From NCBI GenBank assembly GCA_026005175.1, contig BPKO01000011.1, positions 84,612 through 148,611 on the forward strand: a DNA stretch of 64,000 nt, in the 5' to 3' direction. Made by a program: the position numbers and the translations under genes. The notes below the pieces were generated by a model. That model was given only the letters and a program-made list of their open reading frames with translations. It had not been told where the DNA came from and made no database searches. Shown here piece by piece: positions 44,423 to 54,298 of the stretch; position 1 is the first letter of the stretch; every line of letters begins with the position of its first letter. Origin of the DNA: Candidatus Tectimicrobiota bacterium (lineage in GTDB: Bacteria; Tectomicrobia; Entotheonellia; Entotheonellales; Entotheonellaceae).

Positions 44423-44701
44423 ATGCGCACCACCATCGACCTTCCCGACGAGTTGTACCGGGCACTCAAGGCCCGCGCCGCGTTGAGCGGCACTACGCTG
44501 CGCGAGCTCGTCCGGCGCTTTGTCGAGCAGGGGCTTCGGCAACCGAGCGCGCCGCTTAAGCCAGGGACTGGCCGCCGCCAGCCGCCCCCGGTGATCATCC
44601 CACCCAGGGGGAAACCCATCGCGGCCGTTTCTCCGGCGCAAGTCCGGCGCCTCGAAGAAGAAGAAGACGAAGCCAAGCATGCCCGATCTGCTCGACGCTA
44701 G
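44423..44701 (+). CDS. vapB: VapB-like ribbon-helix-helix antitoxin
   Basis: 92 residues. MRTTIDLPDELYRALKARAALSGTTLRELVRRFVEQGL is a ribbon-helix-helix DNA-binding domain. The Pro-rich C-terminal half (PPPVIIPPRGKPIAAVSPAQV) would wrap the toxin. It overlaps vapC by 23 bp. Autorepression at its own promoter is expected from the family. Confidence 0.9.
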   Translation: MRTTIDLPDELYRALKARAALSGTTLRELVRRFVEQGLRQPSAPLKPGTGRRQPPPVIIPPRGKPIAAVSPAQVRRLEEEEDEAKHARSARR

Positions 44702-45107
44702 CGTCTGGTTGCCCCTCAGCGCCCCCGATCACGTCCATCACCGGCGGGCTCGGCAATACTGGGACCACGAGGCCGCCGAAGAACTCGTCTTCTGCCGGGT
44801 AACGGCGCTCGCCTTGCTGCGCCACCTCACCAATCCGCGCATCCTCGGCGAGGCGGCCCTGGATGGCGCGGCGGCGTGGCAGGCGCTCGCCACCTGGCTC
44901 GCCACGCCGGGCGTCCGCTTTCTCGGCGAACCCCCGGGGCTCGACGAGTGGCTGGCGCGCTGGAGCGGCGAACTCGACCTGCGCGGAGGCCACTGGACCG
45001 ATGCCTACCTTGCCGCCTTCGCGGCGGCGAGCGGCTGCCGGCTGGTGGCCTTCGACGGGGACTTCCAGCGCTATCCCGGGGTAGCGTTCCTCCATCTCCA
45101 GGCCTGA
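44679..45107 (+). CDS. vapC: VapC-like PIN-domain ribonuclease toxin
   Basis: 142 residues. LLDASVWLPLSAPDHVHHRRA has the first metal-binding Asp. CRVTALALLRHLTNPRIL sits where the conserved Glu/Gln-containing helix lies. GGHWTDAYLAAFAAASGCRLVAFDGDF carries the later acidic residues. The position usually taken by Glu in helix 2 appears changed. It probably cleaves RNA and is held by the upstream antitoxin. Confidence 0.88.
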   Translation: MPDLLDASVWLPLSAPDHVHHRRARQYWDHEAAEELVFCRVTALALLRHLTNPRILGEAALDGAAAWQALATWLATPGVRFLGEPPGLDEWLARWSGELDLRGGHWTDAYLAAFAAASGCRLVAFDGDFQRYPGVAFLHLQA

Positions 45108-45587
45108 TTGCGAGGTCGACCGGATGGCTATCACAAAGGCCAGATCCAGGACCCCGAGTTCCTCCGCTTCCTGGAAGAGCTCGGTCGCGAGCGCCTGGCC
45201 GCCTTCGCCACCGGTGGACGACCCGTCCAGCGACCCGGACGACCGCCGCGCCTTCGTGGCCAAGCTCAAGCGGGTGCTTCCGGCGGCGCTGCGACGTCGC
45301 CCAGGCGGCCATCGGCCCTGGCACGGCCATCTACTCTCGCTACAGCCGGGTGTTCGAGGCGAGCGGGCGGCCCATGAGCGTGCGCACGGCGCTTGCCCTC
45401 ATCAACCCCGAGGTCCTGTCCGAGCAGGAGGACGAGTTCGACGCCGACACCCGCTGGGCCATCGCCTGGTACGAGCAACACGGCTTCGAGGAAGGCGATT
45501 TCGGGGACGCCGAGCGCCTCTCCAAGGCCAAGGGAACCACGCTGAGCGCCTGGCCTACCGCCCGTTGCCCTCGCCTCCTTCTGCACC
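45108..45587 (+). pseudogene. Debris of a DUF1156-type methylase cluster
   Basis: GYHKGQIQDPEFLRFLEELGRERLAAFA begins just after vapC in one frame, followed by RRAFVAKLKRVLPAALR in a second. A third frame then gives DVAQAAIGPGTAIYSRYSRVFEASGRPMSVRTALALIN and EQEDEFDADTRWAIAWYEQHG. The last two resemble the middle of DUF1156 methylases; the first I do not place with certainty. No frame is open throughout, so this is non-functional. Confidence 0.5.
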
Positions 45588-45652
45588 CAGCTCAAAGCGT
45601 GCAAAAGCCTTGACACCCCCCAAGCCGGCGCCTATGAGGCTGCCGTGGCCAT
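45588..45652. repeat. 65-bp direct repeat, right copy
   Basis: This segment has 92 percent identity to 34699-34763, with TTGACA at 45610 and TATGAG at 45633. As codons it reads QLKACKSLDTPQAGAYEAAV. It marks the right side of the defence island. Confidence 0.85.
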
Positions 45653-45911
45653 TCCCTGGAAGCCCGCGGCCGGACCAGCGAGCTGGCCGTGCGGCTGCGC
45701 GCATGCAGCAGCTTAAGGCGCAGCTCTCGCCCCTGCCGGTGGTGCCGGCCGGTCTGATCGCCAAGATGTAAGGCTCCCCTCAGACAGTTCTGCCGGGCTC
45801 GGTGGTGGGCTTGGGCGCGGCGGAGAGGGGTCGGGGGCAAGGGAAAGGGGCCAGTGGCAGAGTCGAGGGCCCATTGCGCCTGAGAAGGCGTTTTGCCTGG
45901 AAGCAAGGCGA

Positions 45912-46088
45912 ATGGTAGAGTTGGAAGTAAGGAGGCAATGCAACAAGGTTCGGTTCAAGTTGTTCACCCTGGACCACCGGCTCGTTCGCGGCCAGCTGGG
46001 CCGGCTCAGTGTCGCCGACGAGGCAAGCGTCCTCGACGGGCTGGAGAGGCTTCTCGGACTGGCCCGCAGAGCCCAAAGCACAGGGTGA
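45912..46088 (+). pseudogene. Short ORF resembling the C-terminus of a MazF/PemK toxin
   Basis: 58 residues from ATG 45912. VRFKLFTLDHRLVRGQLGRLS then DEASVLDGLERLLGL resembles the end of MazF/PemK-type toxins (final strand and helix). The N-terminal barrel is missing and the ribosome binding site is weak. It is probably a toxin gene fragment. The flanks 45653-45911 and 46089-46244 hold nothing I can support. Confidence 0.4.
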
Positions 46089-46244
46089 GCCTGGTGATAA
46101 AAGAGCCACCCGCGCCGTTCAAATACCGCGTCGGCGTCGGAGGAATCCGCGCCGGGCAGGCCGGGATGGCCACGACGGTGGCGCGCCACCAGGCGCCTGG
46201 CCGCAGCGCTCGGGCCGGCGCCAAGAGCCCCGGGCTGCCCTAAG

Positions 46245-47519
<1,275 letters not shown>

Positions 47520-47641
47520 TCAGTGGCACCGGTGGCTTGGCATTCTTATCGGCCACGGCGCGCGCTTCTTGACCTCTACGGCGCCGGCGTTGTCAAACGA
47601 TAGCCAAAAGTGCCCGCACGCCGCAAGGCGGTTTCTGAGCG

Positions 47642-47680
47642 GACAGGTGACAAAACGCCTGCTGCGGCGGACGAGCTGTC
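47642..47680. promoter_or_regulatory. Variant GACA-N3-TGTC activator sites
   Basis: GACGAGCTGTC (47670-47680) has one mismatch to the dyad, and GACAGGTGACA (47642-47652) is a direct rather than inverted pair. They lie 75-115 bp before the -24 element of the GYD/ftsH promoter. Confidence 0.5.
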
Positions 47681-47755
47681 GCTCCCGCGGCAGCGGCTCG
47701 GCACTCGCCGTGCCCGCAGGCGCCCTTGCCGCCAGCGCTTTACGCTTGTCACCTG

Positions 47756-47771
47756 TGGCACGGAGTTTGCT
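47756..47771 (+). promoter_or_regulatory. Sigma-54 promoter of the GYD/ftsH operon
   Basis: TGGCACG-GAGT-TTGCT is a perfect -24/-12 match, 88 bp before the GYD gene. Confidence 0.85.
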
Positions 47772-47858
47772 TGATGCAGAGGGTACCGGTAAGAAGGCAG
47801 GTGGCCTGCCCCGCGGGGTCCTGGGCAGGCCCCGGCCATCGTCATAGGAGGAAGCACC

Positions 47859-48161
47859 ATGCCCGTTTACGTCATGCTCACCCGGCTGTCTCCCGAAGCG
47901 CTGAACCGGCCGCAGGCGGTGTCGGAGCTCAACCAGCAGGTGGAAGCGCGCCTCAAGCGCGAGTGCCCGCAGGTGAAGTGGCTGGCCAACTACGCCATCC
48001 TTGGCCCCTGCGACTACCTGGACATCTTCGAAGCGCCCGACGCGGAGACGGCCACCAAAGTGGCGCTGCTGGTCCGCAGCTTTGGCCACGCCACCACCGA
48101 AACCTGGCTGGCCACGCCGTGGGAGCGCTTCGAGGCGCTGGCCAAGGCCCTGTCGGGATAG
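47859..48161 (+). CDS. GYD-domain protein
   Basis: 100 residues: MPVYVMLTRLSPEALNRPQA, then VKWLANYAILGPCDYLDIFEAPDAETATKVALLVRSFG fit the GYD family (a ferredoxin-like dimeric barrel), here with GPCDYLD in place of the name-giving GxYD. Function is unknown in general. GGAGGAAG precedes the ATG. It is the first gene after a sigma-54 promoter and precedes a small gene and ftsH with gaps of 20 and 21 bp. Confidence 0.88.
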   Translation: MPVYVMLTRLSPEALNRPQAVSELNQQVEARLKRECPQVKWLANYAILGPCDYLDIFEAPDAETATKVALLVRSFGHATTETWLATPWERFEALAKALSG

Positions 48162-48181
48162 ACCGCAGAGGAGGTCCCCCC

Positions 48182-48382
48182 ATGGCCTGGCGTCTTTACG
48201 ACTTGCTCAACTGCCGCTGGTACAATGATGACATCTACACCAGCCGCAAGGCCTGCGTGGCCGCGGCAGCGCGGCTGATGCGCCAGGCGCGCGCCGAAGG
48301 CGAGGTGCTGGAGCTGGTGGCCGAGCCGTTTGACCCGAGCGAGCTGCCCATCGAGGAAGAAGTGGAAGAAGAAGGGGCCTAG
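48182..48382 (+). CDS. Small acidic protein of unknown function
   Basis: 66 residues. MAWRLYDLLNCRWYNDDIYTSRKACVAAAARLMRQARAEG is helical and the tail is very acidic (EEEVEEEGA). GAGGAGG precedes the ATG. It lies between the GYD gene and ftsH on one transcript, so an adaptor or substrate role with FtsH is possible but only positional. I recognise no family. Confidence 0.7.
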   Translation: MAWRLYDLLNCRWYNDDIYTSRKACVAAAARLMRQARAEGEVLELVAEPFDPSELPIEEEVEEEGA

Positions 48383-48403
48383 CCGGCACGGGAAGCACGC
48401 GGC

Positions 48404-50230
48404 ATGCAGACGCCCCATAAGTTCTCCATCGGCTACTTCCTGGCTGCCCTGGCTGCCCTGCTGGCCCTGCAGGTGCTGCTGGCCCCCACGCCGCCGCGCC
48501 TCAGTTACCTGGAGTTCAAACGCGCCCTTCAGGCAGGCAAAATCGAGCGGGTGGTGATTTCCGACGAGCTGATCCACGGCTGGTTCAAGCCCGAGGCGGT
48601 GGCGGCAGGGCAGCCGCGCGCCTTTGTTACCGTGCGCGTGCCCGATCCGGAGCTGGTGAAAGAACTCGAAGCGCGCGGCGTCGACTTCAGCGGCCACTAC
48701 GAAAGCCCCCTACTCAAAACGCTGCTGACGTGGGTCATCCCGGCCCTCTTCGTGGTAGGCCTGTGGGCTTTCCTCTACCGCCGCCTGACGGTGGGCAGCG
48801 GGGTGATGGCCTTTGGCAAGAGCCGGGCTCGCATCTACGCCGAGAAGTCGACCGGCGTCACTTTTGATGACGTGGCCGGGCAGGAGGAGGCCAAAGAAGA
48901 GCTGCGCGAAATCGTCGAGTTTCTCAAGAACCCGAAAAAATTCCGCCTCCTGGGCGGCCGCCTGCCGCGCGGCGTGCTGCTCGTGGGCCCTCCGGGCACG
49001 GGCAAGACGCTGTTGGCCAAGGCGGTGGCCGGAGAGGCCAACGTGCCTTTTTTCTCCATCAGCGGCACGGAGTTCGTGGAGCTCTTCGTGGGGGTGGGTG
49101 CGGCGCGCGTGCGCGACCTCTTTGCCCAGGCGCAGGCCAAAGCGCCCTGCATCGTCTTTATCGACGAGCTCGATGCCCTGGGCAAGGCGCGCGGCATCGG
49201 CGGCGTCGCCGGCGGCCACGACGAGCGCGAGCACACCCTCAACCAGCTGCTGGTGGAGATGGACGGCTTTGACACCAGCAAAGGGGTGATCATCCTGGCC
49301 GCCACCAACCGGCCGGAGTTGCTCGACCCGGCGCTGCTGCGGCCAGGGCGCTTCGACCGCCAGATCCTGGTGGACCGCCCCGACGTGCGCGGGCGCGAGG
49401 CCATCCTGCGCGTGCACGCCAAGCACGTCAAACTGGCCCCCGACGTCGACCTCAAGGTCCTGGCGCAGCGCACCCCGGGCTTTGTGGGCGCCGACCTGGC
49501 CAACGTGGTCAACGAGGCGGCGCTGCTGGCGGCACGCAAGAACAAGAACCAGGTAGAAATGGCCGACTTCGAGGAAGCCATCGACCGCATCGTCGCCGGG
49601 CTGGAGAAAAAGAACCGGGTGATCAACCCGCGCGAGCGGCAAATCGTCGCCGTGCACGAGACCGGCCACGCCCTGGTGGCCGCCTTTACTCCGGGTGCCG
49701 ACCGCGTGCACAAGATCTCGATCATCCCGCGGGGCATTGGGGCCCTGGGGCACACGCAGCAGCTGCCCACCGAAGATCGCTACCTCATGACCCGCCAGGA
49801 GCTGCTGGCCAAAATCGACGTGCTCTTTGGCGGCCGGGCCGCCGAGCTGCTGGTCTTTGGCGAAGTCTCCACCGGCGCGCAGGACGACTTGCGGCGGGCC
49901 ACCGAGATCGCCCGTGCCATGGTGCTCGAGTACGGCATGGGCGAAACCCTCGGCCCGGCGGCTTTCCCGCGCGTGCGCCCGCGCTTTCTCCCCGAGCCCT
50001 GGGGCTACACCCCCGACGGCACGCGCGAATACAGCGAGGCCACGGCGCGGGCTCTGGACCTGGAGACCAAGAAGATCCTCGACGAGCGCATGGCGCACGT
50101 GCTGCAGCTGCTGCGCGACAAGCGCCCTTTGCTCGAGCGCATCGCCGCCTTGCTGCTGGAAAAAGAAGTGCTGGAAGGAGAGGAATTCTGGCGCCTGGTG
50201 CGGGAAGCCACCCCGGCGCCGGCGTCCTGA
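48404..50230 (+). CDS. ftsH: ATP-dependent zinc metalloprotease FtsH
   Basis: Membrane-anchored AAA+ protease, 608 residues. Two membrane segments (about 8-28 and 105-125) flank a short periplasmic domain. The AAA module has [18 protein letters not shown], Walker [17 protein letters not shown], the pore loop [17 protein letters not shown], Walker [13 protein letters not shown] and the second-region [15 protein letters not shown]. The zinc site is HETGH (H418, E419, H422). Being in a sigma-54 operon is unusual for FtsH, so this may be a second, stress-induced copy (inference). Confidence 0.96.
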   Translation: MQTPHKFSIGYFLAALAALLALQVLLAPTPPRLSYLEFKRALQAGKIERVVISDELIHGWFKPEAVAAGQPRAFVTVRVPDPELVKELEARGVDFSGHYESPLLKTLLTWVIPALFVVGLWAFLYRRLTVGSGVMAFGKSRARIYAEKSTGVTFDDVAGQEEAKEELREIVEFLKNPKKFRLLGGRLPRGVLLVGPPGTGKTLLAKAVAGEANVPFFSISGTEFVELFVGVGAARVRDLFAQAQAKAPCIVFIDELDALGKARGIGGVAGGHDEREHTLNQLLVEMDGFDTSKGVIILAATNRPELLDPALLRPGRFDRQILVDRPDVRGREAILRVHAKHVKLAPDVDLKVLAQRTPGFVGADLANVVNEAALLAARKNKNQVEMADFEEAIDRIVAGLEKKNRVINPRERQIVAVHETGHALVAAFTPGADRVHKISIIPRGIGALGHTQQLPTEDRYLMTRQELLAKIDVLFGGRAAELLVFGEVSTGAQDDLRRATEIARAMVLEYGMGETLGPAAFPRVRPRFLPEPWGYTPDGTREYSEATARALDLETKKILDERMAHVLQLLRDKRPLLERIAALLLEKEVLEGEEFWRLVREATPAPAS

Positions 50231-50397
50231 GGCGGCTTGCCGCTCGACCCCCAGCGGCGTATATTCCAGGGTGGGAGGCAACCCCGTTGGCTTGCCGACC
50301 GCTGATCGCAGCGTAGGACGTCACCCCGTGATCGAAGACGGCCCTCGTGGCCGTCAGGGGCGAGCGGGAGGGCTTTCGATCTGCCCGTGATCATGTC

Positions 50398-50428
50398 GGC
50401 ACCCGGCGGGGCGCCTCCTTTTTCTTTC
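50398..50428 (+). terminator. Terminator or attenuator between ftsH and polX
   Basis: Imperfect hairpin GGCACCC-GGC-GGGGCGCC followed by TCCTTTTTCTTT, 20 bp before the polX start. A separate hairpin (GACGGCC/GGCCGTC) lies at about 50337-50356. The rest of the 217-bp gap shows no gene. Confidence 0.45.
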
Positions 50429-50447
50429 GGAGCAGGAGACGGCGCGC

Positions 50448-52199
50448 ATGACGACCGCCCAGCGTGAGCTGAGCAACCGCGACATCGCCCAGGTGCTGCT
50501 GGAAATGGCAGCCCTCTACGAGATGGAGGAGGTGCCTTTCAAGCCACGGGCTTATGAGCGCGCGGCCATGGCCATTGCCGCCCTCGACGAGCCGCTGGCG
50601 CAGCGCTACGCCCAGGGGGGCCTGGCCGCCCTCACTGCCCTTCCCGGGGTGGGCAAGAGCATCGCCGAGCACCTCAAGGAGCTGCTCGAAACCGGCACCT
50701 TTCGCGAGTACGAGCGGCTCAAGCGCAAGGTGCCGGTCAACCTCGGCGAGCTGCTGGCCATCGAGGGCGTGGGACCCAAGATGGTCAAGGCGTTGTGGCA
50801 GCAGCTGGGCATCCGCGACCTGGCCGACCTGGAGCGCGCCGCCCGCGCCGGCCAGATCCGCCACCTGCCCCACTTTGGCGTCAAGACCGAGGAAAAGATC
50901 CTGCGCGGCATCGAGCTGCTGCGCAGCGCCCAGGGCCGGCGCCTGCTGGGAGAGGTGCTGCCCGAGGCGCGCCAGCTGGAAGCCACCTTGCGCGCTTTCC
51001 CAGAAGTCGAGGTGGCGATGGTGGCTGGCTCGGTGCGCCGCATGCGCGAAACCGTCGGCGACCTCGACTTCCTGGTCATCTCGAGCCAGCCGCAGGCGGT
51101 CATGGAGCGCTTCGTGCGCTTGCCGGTGGTGCAACACGTCTACAGCAAGGGAGAAACGCGCACCAGCGTGCGGCTGCACAGCGGCCTCGACGCCGACCTG
51201 CGCGTGGTGCCAGCGGCGTCTTTTGGCGCTGCGCTTAGCTACTTCACCGGCTCCAAGGCCCACAACATCGCCCTGCGCGAGCTGGCCATCAAGCAGGGCT
51301 ACAAGCTCAACGAGTACGGGCTCTTCAAAGGGGAGCGGCGGGTGGCCGGAGCGAGCGAGGAAGAGCTCTACGCCGCCCTGGGGCTGGCCTTCATTCCCCC
51401 GGAGCTGCGCGAGGACAGCGGCGAAATCGAAGCGGCGCAGCGCCACGCCCTGCCCCAGCTCATCGATTACCACGACCTGCGCGGCGACCTGCAAGTGCAG
51501 ACCAACTGGACCGACGGCGCCCATTCTATCGAGGAGATGGTCGAAGCGGCGATGGCAGCAGGCCTGGAGTACATCGCCATCACCGACCACACCAAGTCGC
51601 TGGCCATGACCCGCGGGGCAGACGAGGACAAGCTGCGGCGCCAGATGGAGGCCATTGCCGCGCTCAACGCCAAGCTGCGGCAAGCCGGCAAGCGCTTTAC
51701 CGTGCTCAGCGGCGCCGAAGTGAACATCAATCGCGACGGCAGCCTGGACATCGACGACGCGGTGCTGGCCGAGCTCGACGTGGTGGGGGCGGCGGTGCAC
51801 AGCCACTTCAACCTGCCACGCGCCGAGCAGACGCGCCGCGTGCTGCGGGCCATGGAAAACCCGCACGTGGACATCCTCTTCCACCCCACTGGCCGCCTCA
51901 TCCACCGCCGTCCTCCCATCGACCTCGACATCGAGGCGGTGATCGAGGCGGCGCAGCGCACAGGCACGGTGCTGGAAATCAACGCCATGCCCGACCGGCT
52001 CGACCTCCGCGACGAGTACATCCGCAAGTGCGTGGCGGCCGGGGTGCGCATGGCCATCGACTCGGACGCCCACGCCGTGGAGCACTTCCGCTACCTGGCG
52101 CTGGGCATCGGCCAGGCCCGGCGCGGCTGGGCGGAGCGGCGCCACATCGTCAACGCCTGGCCGCTGGCCCAGATGCGCAAAATGCTCAAGTCGGCTTAA
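50448..52199 (+). CDS. polX: DNA polymerase X with PHP domain (PolX)
   Basis: Repair polymerase/exonuclease, 583 residues. The N-terminal helix-hairpin-helix domain has LTALPGVGKSIAEHL and LLAIEGVGPKMVKALW. The palm has the nucleotidyltransferase motif VAGSVRRMRETVGDLDFLV with its Asp pair and a third acidic strand near LDADLRVV. Residues from about 335 form a PHP phosphoesterase (DLQVQTNWTDGAHSIEEM, AITDHTKSLAMTRG, VVGAAVHSHFN, LFHPTGRLI and AIDSDAHAVEHFRYL). GGAGCAGGAG precedes the ATG. Confidence 0.95.
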   Translation: MTTAQRELSNRDIAQVLLEMAALYEMEEVPFKPRAYERAAMAIAALDEPLAQRYAQGGLAALTALPGVGKSIAEHLKELLETGTFREYERLKRKVPVNLGELLAIEGVGPKMVKALWQQLGIRDLADLERAARAGQIRHLPHFGVKTEEKILRGIELLRSAQGRRLLGEVLPEARQLEATLRAFPEVEVAMVAGSVRRMRETVGDLDFLVISSQPQAVMERFVRLPVVQHVYSKGETRTSVRLHSGLDADLRVVPAASFGAALSYFTGSKAHNIALRELAIKQGYKLNEYGLFKGERRVAGASEEELYAALGLAFIPPELREDSGEIEAAQRHALPQLIDYHDLRGDLQVQTNWTDGAHSIEEMVEAAMAAGLEYIAITDHTKSLAMTRGADEDKLRRQMEAIAALNAKLRQAGKRFTVLSGAEVNINRDGSLDIDDAVLAELDVVGAAVHSHFNLPRAEQTRRVLRAMENPHVDILFHPTGRLIHRRPPIDLDIEAVIEAAQRTGTVLEINAMPDRLDLRDEYIRKCVAAGVRMAIDSDAHAVEHFRYLALGIGQARRGWAERRHIVNAWPLAQMRKMLKSA

Positions 52200-52207
52200 A
52201 GTGCGGC

Positions 52208-52450
52208 TTACTTGTTCAGGCGCAGCACGGTCTTGAGAAAGTAATACAGTCCTGAACCCACGCCGAGCACGGCCCCCAGGAGCATGAGCCAGGGCTCGGT
52301 GCCGAGCTTGGCGTCGGCCCAGCGCCCGCCCAGGATCCCCAGCACGATGGAAGCGGCCAGCGTCCACCCCAGGTGCAGGTACGGGGCCACGGTGCGCATC
52401 GTCTGCAGCCAGTCGCGCTTGGGTGGAGGCTTGAACGCGCCGCCGGGCAT
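52208..52450 (-). CDS. AtpZ/AtpI-family small membrane protein
   Basis: 80 residues, with two predicted membrane helices: YLHLGWTLAASIVLGILGGRWAD and LMLLGAVLGVGSGLYYFLKTV. This is the pattern of AtpI/AtpZ ATP-synthase accessory proteins. The G/A-rich helices and the D/K pair between them fit. The ATP synthase genes are not in the window. It lies downstream of rsmH with an 18-bp gap and is probably cotranscribed. Confidence 0.85.
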   Translation of the reverse strand: MPGGAFKPPPKRDWLQTMRTVAPYLHLGWTLAASIVLGILGGRWADAKLGTEPWLMLLGAVLGVGSGLYYFLKTVLRLNK

Positions 52451-52468
52451 GGTCTTTCCCTCCCCTTT

Positions 52469-53410
52469 TCAGCCCTCCCCCTGCAGTGTGCGCCGCGGCG
52501 GGGGAGATTTCAACAGCAGGCGCAGCTTGGCGCTGCGCGCCCGCGGGTTGCGCTGCCGCTCCTGGGCGCTGGGGGTAATGGGCTTGGGGGTCAGCACGGT
52601 GGCCTCTCCCTGGGCCTGCCACTGGCGAAACGCCTGCTTGACGAGGCGGTCCTCGAGGCTGTGAAAGGCGATCACTGCCAGGCGGCCGCCGGGGGCAAGG
52701 CGGGCAAAGGCCTTGGCCAGCCCTTCGCGCAGGGCACCCAGCTCGTCGTTGACGGCAATACGCAGCGCCTGAAAGGTGCGGGTGGCGGGGTGGAGGCGCC
52801 GGTGGCGGGCAGCAGGCGGCACGGCGCGCGCCACCAGCTCGGCCAGCTCGCGGCTGGTGCGCAGGGGCTGCCGCTGGCGCGCCCGCACGATGGCGCGGGC
52901 AATGCGCCGCGCCCAGCGCTCTTCTCCGTAAGTGCGCAGCAGCTCGGCCAGCGCCTGCTCGCTCCAGGTGTTGACGATTTTCTCGGCAGTAAGGTCTGCC
53001 TCGCCCCCCGCCTCCTGGAAGGTCATGAGCAGCGGCTCGGAGCGCTGGAAGCTAAAGCCGCGGCCCGAGCAAGCCAGCTGCTCTGTGCTCAGGCCAAGAT
53101 CAAAGAGGATTTTGCTCACCGTGGCCAGGCCCAGGGCATCGAGCACGCGGTCGAGGTGGCGAAAGTCGGCCTGCACCAGCGTGTACGCGCAGCCGCCGCC
53201 GCGCAGCCGCGCTTCGGCCCGCCGCAAGGCGGCGGCGTCCTTGTCCAGGCCCACCAGGCGCCCCTGCGGCCCCAGGCGCTGGCAGAGGGCCAGGCTGTGG
53301 CCGCCACTGCCCACCGTGCAGTCAAGGATGCGGTCGTCGGCTTCTACAGCCAGCCCTGCGACCACTTCCTCAACCAGGACGGGAAGGTGAAGGACCTGGG
53401 CACCACCCAT
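52469..53410 (-). CDS. rsmH: 16S rRNA m4C1402 methyltransferase RsmH (MraW)
   Basis: 313 residues. HLPVLVEEVVAGLAV starts the family, DCTVGSGGHSLALCQRLG is the SAM motif, and LVGLDKDAAAL with QADFRHLDRVLD follows. ILFDLGLSTEQLACSGRGFSF and the substrate loop TWSEQALAELLRTYGEERWARRIA are present. AFHSLEDRLVKQAF is near the end. The usual partners mraZ and ftsL are missing; instead it follows a HEPN/MNT pair. The ATG at 53410 begins 2 bp beyond the MNT stop. Confidence 0.94.
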   Translation of the reverse strand: MGGAQVLHLPVLVEEVVAGLAVEADDRILDCTVGSGGHSLALCQRLGPQGRLVGLDKDAAALRRAEARLRGGGCAYTLVQADFRHLDRVLDALGLATVSKILFDLGLSTEQLACSGRGFSFQRSEPLLMTFQEAGGEADLTAEKIVNTWSEQALAELLRTYGEERWARRIARAIVRARQRQPLRTSRELAELVARAVPPAARHRRLHPATRTFQALRIAVNDELGALREGLAKAFARLAPGGRLAVIAFHSLEDRLVKQAFRQWQAQGEATVLTPKPITPSAQERQRNPRARSAKLRLLLKSPPPRRTLQGEG

Positions 53411-53411
53411 G

Positions 53412-53771
53412 TCACCCTGCTGCGTGGCGCCGGGCCAGAACGCGGCCTTCGGCCAGCGCCGTTTTGACCAGGCCCTGGTGCCGCATGGCCTCGATTTCGG
53501 CCGCGGTATAAGGGAAAACGTCCACGGCAAGGCCCAAGCCGCCAAAATGGGCGAGAAACTCCGGGATGCGGTCTATAAAGCGGCGCGGGTCGTCTTCCAG
53601 AACGATGAGGAGATCGGCGTCACTTCCCGGGCAGAAATTCCCCCGCACCAGCGAGCCAAAGAGCACCACCTTGCGCACCCGAGGGTTGGCCACCAGCAGC
53701 TGCTGTGCCCGCTCGCGCAGCCGGGCCAGCAGGGGTTCGAGCTCAAGGAAGGTAACGCTGACACCACGCAA
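53412..53771 (-). CDS. MNT-type nucleotidyltransferase antitoxin
   Basis: About 119 residues from a TTG at 53771. VRKVVLFGSLVRGNFCPGSDADLLIVLED is the minimal nucleotidyltransferase motif (GS-x-xRG-x-SD-x-DL), followed by the third acidic residue in LAVDVFPYT. Such proteins neutralise HEPN ribonucleases, in some cases by AMPylation. The HEPN gene upstream overlaps this start. An in-frame ATG at 53828 would lengthen it within the HEPN gene, so the exact start is uncertain. Confidence 0.85.
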   Translation of the reverse strand: MRGVSVTFLELEPLLARLRERAQQLLVANPRVRKVVLFGSLVRGNFCPGSDADLLIVLEDDPRRFIDRIPEFLAHFGGLGLAVDVFPYTAAEIEAMRHQGLVKTALAEGRVLARRHAAG

Positions 53772-54126
53772 GAATGGCCTCCGCTGCGGCAATGGCCTGA
53801 TCGGCCTCGTTAGCGGTGAAGTAGTCATGCGGGGTTCCGGCGGGCAAGCCGTTGGGATAGCGCGTAGGAATATAAAAGCGATCAAGAGAGGCAGCCAGCG
53901 CCAGCAGCCTTTCCTCGTATGGGAGCCCCAAGGCGACGATCAACTCGCGCACGCCGTGTCCTCGCGCTTCTCCATGGCGGGCGTAGTATACCGCTTTCAC
54001 GGCTTTTTCGGCAGCCTGCTGCGCCGTAAAGCACGCCCACTCATAGTAACCCCACTGGCGATCCAAGCGCGCCTTTTCCAGATCCAGCTCTGCCTGACGA
54101 AACCAATCCGCGCTGCGCTCTGCCAC
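53743..54126 (-). CDS. HEPN-domain toxin
   Basis: 127 residues from the GTG at 54126, with AGGAGATAGG upstream. [42 protein letters not shown] is the HEPN helical core, and RHGEARGH before GVRELI fits the R-x4-6-H ribonuclease motif. Together with the downstream MNT gene it makes a HEPN/MNT toxin-antitoxin pair. It is 172 bp from, and divergent to, tlyA. Confidence 0.88.
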   Translation of the reverse strand: MAERSADWFRQAELDLEKARLDRQWGYYEWACFTAQQAAEKAVKAVYYARHGEARGHGVRELIVALGLPYEERLLALAASLDRFYIPTRYPNGLPAGTPHDYFTANEADQAIAAAEAILAWCQRYLP

Positions 54127-54208
54127 ACCCTATCTCCTGCGCGTGCGGCGCCGCACGCGTCATCCTTACTGTAACAACCGCCGCGGGAGCGGTCAACGAC
54201 CGCCGCCT

Positions 54209-54237
54209 TTGGCCAGCCGGCAAGGGCACGGTACAAT
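54209..54237 (+). promoter_or_regulatory. Sigma-70 promoter of tlyA
   Basis: TTGGCC, 17 bp and TACAAT lie about 60 bp before the tlyA start. Confidence 0.5.
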
Positions 54238-54298
54238 CTCTTCGCAAGCTGACCCTGGCCGGCGCAAAAGCCGGCATGCGATGGTGCGGCGAAGTGGC

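Noticed and set aside
46100-46135. GTTCAAATACC resembling a tRNA T-loop
   Set aside because: No acceptor or anticodon stem can be formed around it.
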